A DNA stretch of 5,981 nt, from positions 1 through 5,981 of the forward strand of contig JAEXQJ010000048.1 in assembly GCA_023438785.1 (NCBI GenBank), in the 5' to 3' direction. This stretch comes from Pseudomonadota bacterium (GTDB lineage Bacteria > Myxococcota_A > Polyangia > Fen-1088). Both the position numbers and the translations under genes were made by a program. Below the pieces are notes generated by a model, which was given only the letters and a program-made list of their open reading frames with translations, was not told where the DNA came from and did not search any database. Below, piece by piece: positions 1 to 5,626 of the stretch; within the stretch, counting starts at the first letter, position 1, and each line of letters begins with the position of its first letter.

Positions 1-635
1 ATCCGGAGGTAGCGCCAGCCGTCCCTGCGGCGGCGCTCCCGGCGCCAAAGGTCCAGCCGACAGCAGCCCCCGAGCCGGTCCACCCGGTAAAGCAGGCAGC
101 CGCGCCCACGCTGGCCAGGATCGAGCCGACCCCGGCCCGGGCCGAACCCGAGCCGCCTGCCCAGCCGTCCCCGCTCGCCCAACCCGCACCGGCCATACAG
201 GTCCCGCCCGCGGCGCCCAACGCCCCAGCCCCGCCCGCGGCGACCAACACCCCAGCCCCGCCCGCCCGGGCCATGACCCAGCCTGGCCCGCTGGACCTGC
301 AGCAGCGCTGCATGCAACTGGCCCGGCGGCACAGAACCAAGGACGTGGTGCAGGTGTGCGAACGAGCCTATGCGGCCGGCGTGGCCACCGCCGAGGTGGC
401 CGTGGCCATCGCCCGCGCGGAGTTCGATCGGGGCCGCGGCCCACAGGCCCTGGCGTGGGCGCGCAGAGCCATCGAGCGCAACGCCGATGCAGCCGAGGCC
501 TACGTCTACGTGGGCATGGCGGAGCAGGAAAGCGGCCATCCCCAAGCTGCCAAGGCCGCCTACCAGCGGTACCTGCAGCTCGCCCCCAAAGGCCCCCACG
601 CCGCGGACCTACGCGCCATCGTGAGCACGCTGTAG
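1..635 (+). CDS. C-terminal part of a protein with Pro/Ala-rich linker and TPR-like domain (5' partial)
   Basis: The frame is open from the left edge (first full codon at 3) to the TAG at 633-635, giving 210 visible residues. An internal ATG at 273 is not a convincing start, because the same frame continues upstream as a Pro/Ala-rich linker with no stop, no clear ribosome binding site and the same codon style. Visible residues 1-95 are Pro/Ala-rich and probably disordered. Residues from about 97 to 200 look alpha-helical, with two TPR-like units: one around ARAEFDRGRGPQALAWARRA and one around GMAEQESGHPQAAKAAYQRY ending in LQLAP. TPR units bind protein partners. The N-terminal domain that would name the protein is outside the window. 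In GC-rich delta-type bacteria this layout often ends serine/threonine kinases or gliding/secretion-associated proteins, but nothing here shows which. Confidence 0.8.
   Translation, partial: PEVAPAVPAAALPAPKVQPTAAPEPVHPVKQAAAPTLARIEPTPARAEPEPPAQPSPLAQPAPAIQVPPAAPNAPAPPAATNTPAPPARAMTQPGPLDLQQRCMQLARRHRTKDVVQVCERAYAAGVATAEVAVAIARAEFDRGRGPQALAWARRAIERNADAAEAYVYVGMAEQESGHPQAAKAAYQRYLQLAPKGPHAADLRAIVSTL
204..264 (+). repeat. 27-bp in-frame tandem repeat (two full copies plus partial third)
   Basis: Copies at 204-230 and 231-257 differ at only two positions. A third copy begins at 258 (CCGCCCG) and then diverges. The period is nine codons in the reading frame of the truncated gene, encoding PPAAPNAPA, then PPAATNTPA, then PPARA. 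It lies in the proline-rich linker just before the TPR-like domain and probably reflects slippage or unequal-crossover expansion of a spacer. Confidence 0.8.
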
Positions 636-687
636 CAGAGATCGGCTGCTGCGAAGCCTCTGTCCTGGGCTAGGCTCACGACCGACC

Positions 688-1056
688 ATGAAAACCAAGT
701 TCCTGTGGTTCGCGATTCCCGCCCTGGCGCTCCTGGCCTGGTTGTCCGTGGGGAAGTCCGGCGGCAAGGCCGACGGCCACGTTCGCGTCGATGGTAAGGC
801 CGCCCGGCAACTGGTGCAGGCCGGCGCCCGGCTGCTGGACGTACGCACCGCCGCTGAATTCGCGACCCAGCACATCCCCGACGCCATCAACATCCCCGTG
901 CAAGACCTACCTGCTCGTATCAACGAGCTCGAGCCCAAGGATCGCGCGATCGTCGTTTACTGTCGAAGTGGCCACCGCAGCGGCATGGCCTACGAGGCGC
1001 TCAAGACGGCCGGCTTCACGCGGCTCGCCGACCTGGGCCCCATGACGGCCTGGTGA
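688..1056 (+). CDS. Membrane-anchored or exported single-domain rhodanese (sulfurtransferase)
   Basis: This 122-residue protein is one rhodanese domain behind a hydrophobic N-terminus. Residues 5-21 are hydrophobic after MKTK. No clear AxA cleavage site follows, so a signal anchor is as likely as a cleaved signal peptide; either puts the domain outside the cytoplasm. Visible rhodanese signatures are LLDVRTAAEF (49-58), HIPDAINIP (62-70) and the catalytic loop CRSGHRS, with the persulfide-forming Cys92. The C-terminal LGPMTAW replaces the usual GG-x-x-x-W ending. Family knowledge: such PspE/GlpE-like proteins move sulfane sulfur from thiosulfate or similar donors to a thiophilic acceptor; the partner here is unknown. 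The ATG at 688 has no strong Shine-Dalgarno sequence (a TAGG at 671-674 is distant), but it gives a well-formed export signal directly at the N-terminus. The gene lies 52 bp after the TPR gene. Confidence 0.88.
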   Translation: MKTKFLWFAIPALALLAWLSVGKSGGKADGHVRVDGKAARQLVQAGARLLDVRTAAEFATQHIPDAINIPVQDLPARINELEPKDRAIVVYCRSGHRSGMAYEALKTAGFTRLADLGPMTAW

Positions 1057-1144
1057 GGCACGCTCGCCAGTCTCGGCGGCCAGCCCAGCCGAGCAGCCAA
1101 GCAGGGCCTTGCCCGTCGTGAGCCGCGGGGGCTAAGAGTCAGTC

Positions 1145-2110
1145 ATGGTTGCCGCTCGCCCGTTGTGCCGTGTCGCCTTGTTGGCCTTGCTTCTCGCCGC
1201 CTGCCGCTCGGCCACGGCGGTTTGCCCGGCGCCGCCGGTCGTGGTGCACCCCGGCGCCTCGGCGCCCGAGCTGCGCCGCGTTTCCTACCAGAGCGCGGCC
1301 ACGCAGCGCGAGCGCGACTACTTTCTCTACCTACCCCGAGGCCATGCATCCGAGGCGAATCGGATGTGGCCGGTGCTGGTCGTCTTGCACGGCGACGGCG
1401 AGCGCGGCGATGGCAAGGCCGACCTGGACTATCTGCTCAAGAACGGCCCCCTTTACGAGGCCTGGATCCAGAAGCGCGATCTGCCCTTTATCATCGTCGC
1501 GCCACAGCTGCCCCTCTGTGGGCGCGACGGATTCGTTCCCTATCTGCAGAACCGCACACGCGCCGAGATCCCGAAACGCCTGGACCAGGGCGTCCCCGAG
1601 CGACCGGCCGCCTTTCCGACGCCACCGCGCCTGACGGGCACGCTGGGGGCGGATCTGCCGCCCGACGCCGCCGTGGAGGGTCTGCCCGATGGCTGGTCGC
1701 GCCTGGAGGGCGACGTGATGGCCATCCTGGATGATGTGCTTCGCTCACAGCGTGGCGATGCCAGTCGCACGTACCTGACGGGCATCAGCTACGGCGGGTT
1801 CGGCACGTGGTATCTGGCCAGCCGACATCCGCGGCGCTTCGCAGCCATCGCCCCCGTGGTCGGCTACGGCCACCCCGACCTGATGCCGCCCATCGCCGAG
1901 GCCCGCGTGCCCATCTGGTGTTTCGCGGGAGGCGCCGACGAGGCCGTGCCGCTCAGGTACTTCTACCCGGGACTCAATCGCCTCAAGGCTCTGGGCCACA
2001 GCTTCCGGTTCACCATCCAAGAGGACATGAACCACGATGTGTGGACCCGGGTCTACGCGGGCACCGATCTGTACGACTGGCTGCTCGAACACCAGCTCGA
2101 GCGGCGGTGA
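1145..2110 (+). CDS. Predicted lipoprotein alpha/beta hydrolase (COG4099-like esterase/peptidase)
   Basis: The 321-residue product begins with a lipoprotein-type signal: MVAARPLCRV, a hydrophobic stretch, then a lipobox LAAC with Cys20, so the mature enzyme is probably lipid-anchored in the envelope. The alpha/beta-hydrolase core shows the oxyanion-region motif LHGDGERGD (81-89), nucleophile elbow TGISYGG with Ser215, the acid candidate Asp265 in AGGADEAVP, and His297 in MNHDVW. The HGxGERG motif with VAPQLP nearby (118-123) resembles COG4099 predicted peptidases and secreted esterases related to feruloyl/PHB depolymerase-type enzymes. The substrate cannot be read from sequence; an ester or peptide bond is the expected target. 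About 50 residues (roughly 127-180) are inserted between VAPQLP and the helix before the nucleophile, and may form a lid. The ATG at 1145 is chosen because it gives the complete lipobox signal; its ribosome binding site is weak. Confidence 0.85.
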   Translation: MVAARPLCRVALLALLLAACRSATAVCPAPPVVVHPGASAPELRRVSYQSAATQRERDYFLYLPRGHASEANRMWPVLVVLHGDGERGDGKADLDYLLKNGPLYEAWIQKRDLPFIIVAPQLPLCGRDGFVPYLQNRTRAEIPKRLDQGVPERPAAFPTPPRLTGTLGADLPPDAAVEGLPDGWSRLEGDVMAILDDVLRSQRGDASRTYLTGISYGGFGTWYLASRHPRRFAAIAPVVGYGHPDLMPPIAEARVPIWCFAGGADEAVPLRYFYPGLNRLKALGHSFRFTIQEDMNHDVWTRVYAGTDLYDWLLEHQLERR

Positions 2111-2132
2111 TTGGCTGGCCGGCCGCTGACCC

Positions 2133-2161
2133 TTCGATCGAGCCTGGGAGTAGCTCATAAT
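2133..2161 (+). promoter_or_regulatory. Weak candidate promoter for the substrate-binding protein gene
   Basis: CATAAT at 2156-2161 matches five of six bases of a sigma70-type -10 box and is an AT-rich island in a GC-rich 114-bp intergenic region. A TTCGAT at 2133-2138, 17 bp upstream, matches the -35 consensus only poorly. It lies about 64 bp before the ATG at 2225, a plausible distance. A promoter is expected somewhere in this gap, but this exact site is only suggestive. Confidence 0.22.
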
Positions 2162-2213
2162 CGGGAAGGCCCCCTGCCCGGCGGCCCGACACTGGCCCCC
2201 GCGGCCAAGCACA

Positions 2214-2219
2214 AAGGAG
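2214..2219 (+). promoter_or_regulatory. Shine-Dalgarno site deciding the start of the substrate-binding protein
   Basis: AAGGAG ends five bases before the ATG at 2225, a strong ribosome binding site. It supports 2225 over the in-frame TTG at 2111, which directly abuts the hydrolase stop and would put 38 non-signal-like residues ahead of the export signal. Confidence 0.85.
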
Positions 2220-2224
2220 ACCGC

Positions 2225-3280
2225 ATGCCCCTCGCGAAGACTGGCCGTCCGCTGACTGTCCTGACCCTCATGTTGGGCGTGGCCTTGGGCGTGGGCTGCA
2301 AGAAGGACAAGGCCGTCACGCCCCAGCGCCCCACGGCTAGGCCCGCGGCCCAGGGTCAGCCGGGCAAGTTCTATCGCGTCGCCATCATCGCCAAGAGTGC
2401 GACCCCGGCGTTCTTCGCCGCGCGCACCGGCGCTCAGGACGCGGCCAAGGCTCTGTCGGCCAAGCTGGGCATCGACATCGAGCTCGACTGGCTGACCCCG
2501 CCCCGAGAGGACGCCCAGGCGCAGGCCCAGCGTATCGCCCAGGCGGTCAACGAGGGCGCCAACGCCGTGCTGCTTTCCAGCGCGGACGCCAGCACGCTCA
2601 CGAATGCCGTCAACGACGCGGTGGCGCACGGCGTGCCCGTCATGACCTTCGACAGCGACGTGCCGCAGTCCAAACGGTTCGCCTTCTACGGCATCGACGA
2701 CTTCGCCCTGGGCTCCGAGGTGATGGCCGAATTGGCCAAACTGCTCAACGGCCAGGGCCAGATCGCGATCCTGGCGGGCAACCGGAAGGCGCCCGACCTG
2801 CAGCGCCGCCTGGCCGGCGCGCAACAAGCGGCAGAGAAGCTCCCCGGCATCAAGGTCGTGGCCACCGTCTTCCAGCCCGAGACGTCTCAGGACGCGGCGG
2901 CCGAACTGGCGCGCGCGACCAAAGCCAATCCTGGCATCCGCGGCTGGGCCGTTCTGGGGACCTGGCCCATTTGCACCAAGACCCTGCTGGCCGATCTCGA
3001 TCCCAACCAGGTCAAGGTGGTGGCCGTAAACGCGCTACCGCCCGAGCTGACCTGCGTGCAAAAGGGCCTGGCGCCCGTGCTGTTTGCGCAACCCGTGTAC
3101 CTGTGGGGCAAGGTCGGCGTCGAAACCATCATCGACAAGATCCACCTCAAGAGAGACGTGCCCACGATCATCCACATGGATCGCACCCGGATCACCAAGG
3201 ACAACCTGGGTCCATGGGCGCGCCAGTTGAAGACCTGGGGCTTCACCGACGTGGCCGAGGAGCACCTGAAGCTCCCTTGA
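2225..3280 (+). CDS. Periplasmic sugar-type ABC substrate-binding lipoprotein (Peripla_BP_4/RbsB-like)
   Basis: The 351-residue product from the ATG at 2225 starts with an export signal (hydrophobic about 10-24) ending in ALGVGC. Cys25 is a likely lipidation site, although Gly rather than Leu at -3 makes the lipobox imperfect. A Lys/Pro/Ala-rich tether follows to about residue 46. The rest is a two-lobed type I periplasmic binding protein: FYRVAIIAKSATPAFFAA (first strand and ligand loop), VNEGANAVLLSSADASTL, and the hinge motif HGVPVMTFDSDVP, where Asp143 and Asp145 occupy the ribose/galactose-binding-protein position. GQIAILAGN begins the second lobe, and FAQPVYLWGKVGVETI is the late Q-x-x-Y-x-x-G element. 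Family knowledge: such proteins deliver monosaccharides or autoinducer-2-like ligands to an ABC importer, or feed a sensor. No permease or ATPase gene is adjacent, so it is an orphan here. Cys250 and Cys277 could pair. The ligand is unknown. Confidence 0.88.
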   Translation: MPLAKTGRPLTVLTLMLGVALGVGCKKDKAVTPQRPTARPAAQGQPGKFYRVAIIAKSATPAFFAARTGAQDAAKALSAKLGIDIELDWLTPPREDAQAQAQRIAQAVNEGANAVLLSSADASTLTNAVNDAVAHGVPVMTFDSDVPQSKRFAFYGIDDFALGSEVMAELAKLLNGQGQIAILAGNRKAPDLQRRLAGAQQAAEKLPGIKVVATVFQPETSQDAAAELARATKANPGIRGWAVLGTWPICTKTLLADLDPNQVKVVAVNALPPELTCVQKGLAPVLFAQPVYLWGKVGVETIIDKIHLKRDVPTIIHMDRTRITKDNLGPWARQLKTWGFTDVAEEHLKLP

Positions 3281-3286
3281 GCGTCG

Positions 3287-4120
3287 CTAGCGTTTCACGC
3301 CCGCGGACGCCAGCAAGGATTCGATCTCGCCCTTGGTGAGATCGCGCCAGCCGCCCATCTTCAGGCCCTCGAAGGACATCTCGCCCAGCCGCACGCGCGA
3401 GATCTTGAGCAAGGTGTGGCGGATGAGCTCACCCGCGGCCTTGAGGGCACGGGGCCGCGCCTCGGCCACCACCACCTCGATCCAGGTGTTCTTGCCCGTG
3501 GTGGCCAGGGGCTCCACCTTCTTCGGTCGCACGGGCTTGCCTTCCCAAGTCCAGCCGCGCGCCAGACGGGCAACCGCGTCGTCTTTGACCAGGCCCTGAA
3601 ACTTCAGGTGATAGGTCATGAGGACGCGCCCACCGCCGCGCGACATGCGTTCGGCCAACGCGCCGTCGGTGGTCAGCAACAACACGCCCTCGGCCAGATA
3701 GTCCAGGGGCGCCACGACCTGCCAGCCCAACTGGCGATCGCTCACGTAGCGCGCCAGGGTCGGTCGGGCGGCCTCCTCGGCAGGCGGCTTGGCCGGCGGT
3801 TCCTTCACGGTGCGTGCGACCGCCGCGCGGGCGGGCTTGCGCTTGTCCTTGTCGGGGCGCTCGGGGGCCTTGGCCGCCCCGTCGCCGCGCGCCAGGGTCG
3901 CCAGACACCCGCGTGGCTTGAGCAGCAAGCGGTAGAGCGGCTCTTCGATCCAGATGCGCCGGCCGTCGACCTCCACGCGATCGCGTCGCTCGTCCACGCG
4001 GACGCCCAACTCGGTCACTGGCTTTCCGTTCACCGTGACCGCGCCCGAGGTGATCAGCTCCTCGGCCTTGCGCCGCGAAGACACGCCCGCGTGGGCCAAT
4101 ACTTTCTGAAGTCGCTCCAT
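3287..4120 (-). CDS. rluB: RluB/RsuA-family pseudouridine synthase with degenerate motifs
   Basis: This 277-residue protein has an N-terminal S4 RNA-binding domain (MERLQKVLAHAGVSSRRKAE, then GAVTVNGKPV) and the RsuA/RluB catalytic fold: LLLKPRGCLATL (65-76), catalytic-loop equivalent APLDYLAEGVLLLTTDG with Asp140, VLMTYHLKFQG (166-176) and the ending SRVRLGEMSFEGLKMGGW. Family members isomerise a uridine in 23S or 16S rRNA. Three oddities stand out: the near-universal Arg before the catalytic Asp (GRLD) is Pro138-Leu139 here; the GRNRQVRRM-like signature reads ARPRALKAA (221-229); and a Lys/Pro/Ala-rich insert of about 42 residues (78-119) splits the region between the KPRG motif and the catalytic loop. 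The start at 4120 has GAGG six bases upstream and gives a normal S4 N-terminus. It lies 15 bp after scpB, probably on the same transcript. The fold assignment is strong; the exact target base and activity are uncertain. Confidence 0.85.
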   Translation of the reverse strand: MERLQKVLAHAGVSSRRKAEELITSGAVTVNGKPVTELGVRVDERRDRVEVDGRRIWIEEPLYRLLLKPRGCLATLARGDGAAKAPERPDKDKRKPARAAVARTVKEPPAKPPAEEAARPTLARYVSDRQLGWQVVAPLDYLAEGVLLLTTDGALAERMSRGGGRVLMTYHLKFQGLVKDDAVARLARGWTWEGKPVRPKKVEPLATTGKNTWIEVVVAEARPRALKAAGELIRHTLLKISRVRLGEMSFEGLKMGGWRDLTKGEIESLLASAGVKR

Positions 4121-4126
4121 ACCAGA

Positions 4127-4130
4127 CCTC
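4127..4130 (-). promoter_or_regulatory. Shine-Dalgarno site of the pseudouridine synthase gene
   Basis: On the minus strand GAGG lies in the 15-bp gap after the scpB stop, with six bases before the ATG at 4120. It fixes that start and indicates independent ribosome entry within a shared transcript. Confidence 0.65.
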
Positions 4131-4135
4131 GCAGA

Positions 4136-5626
4136 CTAGGACTCGTCGCTCGTCTGCTCCGGGGTTTCGTTCTTGGCCTCGCCCTCGGGCGCGGGTGCTT
4201 CCTCGGGCGTGGGCTCGGTGGGGGCGCCCAGGGCCTGAGTCGCCGCCTTGGTCGCGTCCTCCAGCTCCTCGAGCAAAGGATCGGCATCCTCGTCCTCGGG
4301 GGGCAAATCCTGGCGCGACACGAAGCTGAGCTTGGGCGGTTCCTTCTTCGAGGTCGGCGTGCCCGCCGGGACGGACGCGTCCGCCGTCTCGCCTTCGGCC
4401 GGCGCCGCCTCGGGGGCCGGACCGTGCTTGGCCTCCACGTGGGCCTGCTGGTCCTCCGAGAGCTCATAGAACTCGCGCAGGGTCGGCAAGTCGCTCAGGT
4501 CGCGCAGGTTGAAGACGCGCAAGAACTCAGGCGTGGTGCCGTAGAGCATGGGCCGCCCGACGTCTTCCTTCTTGCCGATGATGCGGATGAGACCGCGATC
4601 GAGCAGGGTCTTGAGGACCGGACCGCAGTCCACGCCCCGGATGTCGTCGATCTCGGGACGGGTCACCGGCTGCCGATAGGCCACGATGGCCAGGGTCTCC
4701 ATCATGGCGCGTGACAAGCGCATGGGCTTGCCGGCCAGCAACTTGGCTACCCAGGCGCCGTTCTCGTGATTGGTGCGCAGGTGCCAGCCGTTGGAAAGAT
4801 GGACGACTTGGATGCCGCTCTCGCGGCGGCGCTCGATCAGCTCGTCGAGGGCAGCCTGGATCTTCTTGCCATCGCGCTCGTCGAGCAGGCGCTTGAAATC
4901 GCCCATGTTGAGCGCCCGGTCCGAGGCGAAGAGCAGACTCTCGATGATCGACTGCATCTGCGGGATGTCGAGAGGCCGCTCGCCCTCGTCCGCCTCACCC
5001 TCGGAGGGCGAGGCCTCGCCGGTCTCGCCGGCGCCCTCCCAGACCTTGGCGTCTTCGTCGGCGGTGCGGCTCTCGAGCACAGCGGGGTTGGTCGGGGCTT
5101 CATCACCCCAGACGTCCTCCTCCACGGGCTCGCCCGGGGCCGGGTCGCCGCTCGTCTCGTCGGGATCATCGCTGTCCGACCCGCGCGTCACGCGACGGGT
5201 GACCACGTCCTCGTCGGCCAGCTCTCTGACCACACCCTCGCCCTCGTCTCCCTCCTCGCCTTGGTCGGCCGAGCCTTCCGACGTGTCCTCACAGGACGCT
5301 TCCGCGGACGGCTCGCCCTCGCCGCTGGCCGCTCCCGCAGGGGCTTCCTGCCCCACGTCCTCGCCGGGCGCTTCGCCCTCCCCGGCAAACTCGTCCGCGG
5401 GCGTGCCCTCGGCAGAGGCATTGGCCATCGGCGCTGGGGCGGCGGTCCCGGTTTGCGCGGCGGCCTCCTCAGCCAGGCGCGGCTCCTCGCCGCCGGCCCC
5501 CTCCCACGCAGGGTCGGCGATCTCCTCGTCCGAGAGAGACGGGGTGGCCTCACCAACAGCAGGGTTGGCCTGATTCTCCTCGGCGACCGGATCTCGGCCC
5601 CGCTTGTTCTTCTTACGTTTGGCCAT
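4136..5626 (-). CDS. scpB: Segregation and condensation protein ScpB with long acidic extensions
   Basis: From the ATG at 5626 the product has 496 residues. Only about 224-390 (nucleotides 4457-4957) are the ScpB core: MQSIIESLLFASDRALNMGD, WHLRT, then ETLAIVAYRQPVTRPEIDDI, RGVDCGPVLKTLLDRGLI, DVGRPMLYGTTPEFLRVFNL and LPTLREFYEL, i.e. tandem winged helices. ScpB pairs with ScpA as the kleisin module of SMC condensin and acts on the nucleoid in chromosome compaction and segregation. Typical ScpB is about 180-250 residues. Here a basic start (MAKRKKNKRGRD) leads into about 210 Glu/Asp/Gly/Ala/Pro-rich residues, and a second acidic tail of about 105 residues follows the core. An in-frame GTG at 5641 would add five residues; the ATG is preferred as the commoner start codon, with a basic N-terminus following at once, though its AGGG (about 13 bases upstream) is far. 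The gene overlaps the upstream frame by 14 bp, suggesting coupling, and precedes the pseudouridine synthase by 15 bp. Confidence 0.92.
   Translation of the reverse strand: MAKRKKNKRGRDPVAEENQANPAVGEATPSLSDEEIADPAWEGAGGEEPRLAEEAAAQTGTAAPAPMANASAEGTPADEFAGEGEAPGEDVGQEAPAGAASGEGEPSAEASCEDTSEGSADQGEEGDEGEGVVRELADEDVVTRRVTRGSDSDDPDETSGDPAPGEPVEEDVWGDEAPTNPAVLESRTADEDAKVWEGAGETGEASPSEGEADEGERPLDIPQMQSIIESLLFASDRALNMGDFKRLLDERDGKKIQAALDELIERRRESGIQVVHLSNGWHLRTNHENGAWVAKLLAGKPMRLSRAMMETLAIVAYRQPVTRPEIDDIRGVDCGPVLKTLLDRGLIRIIGKKEDVGRPMLYGTTPEFLRVFNLRDLSDLPTLREFYELSEDQQAHVEAKHGPAPEAAPAEGETADASVPAGTPTSKKEPPKLSFVSRQDLPPEDEDADPLLEELEDATKAATQALGAPTEPTPEEAPAPEGEAKNETPEQTSDES
5027..5089 (-). repeat. NPAV...WEGAG motif, copy 2 (core-proximal)
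   Basis: This encodes NPAV, 12 residues, then WEGAG, at ScpB residues 180-200 (ATG numbering), shortly before the ScpB core. It pairs with the copy at 5492-5566. The flanking residues differ, but both anchor blocks are identical in protein sequence and close in nucleotide sequence. Confidence 0.6.
5492..5566 (-). repeat. NPAV...WEGAG motif, copy 1 (N-terminal)
   Basis: This encodes NPAV, 16 residues, then WEGAG, at ScpB residues 21-45 (ATG numbering), directly after the basic N-terminus. Tryptophan is rare in such acidic low-complexity arms; of the three in this arm two sit in the WEGAG blocks, the third being VWGDE a few residues before copy 2. Confidence 0.6.

Noticed and set aside
273..635. 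A separate 120-residue TPR gene starting at the ATG at 273
   Set aside because: The frame is open without interruption to the left edge and the upstream part is a typical proline-rich linker, with no ribosome binding site before 273.
636..662. CAGAG...CTCTG inverted repeat after the TPR gene as a terminator
   Set aside because: The stem is five bp, the loop is long and no run of T follows.
1072..1093. Hairpin CTCGGC...GCCGAG after the rhodanese gene as an intrinsic terminator
   Set aside because: It is a six-bp stem with a ten-base loop and no T-tract; this is expected by chance in GC-rich DNA.
2100..2127. AGCGGC...GCCGCT inverted repeat over the hydrolase stop as a terminator
   Set aside because: The stem is short with a 16-base loop and no T-tract.
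2111..2224. In-frame TTG start at 2111 extending the substrate-binding protein by 38 residues
   Set aside because: It has no suitable ribosome binding site, abuts the hydrolase stop and would bury the export signal; AAGGAG before the ATG at 2225 fits far better.
1745..2827. Long minus-strand open frame (about 360 codons) opposite the hydrolase and substrate-binding protein genes
   Set aside because: It is the complement of two well-supported genes in GC-rich DNA; its translation shows no recognisable domain and it crosses the intergenic region without a signal.
1..3280. A single functional operon (TPR protein, rhodanese, hydrolase, binding protein) forming a new envelope system
   Set aside because: The gaps are 52, 88 and 114 bp, no shared regulatory element is seen, and the predicted activities do not form a known pathway; common strand alone is not enough.
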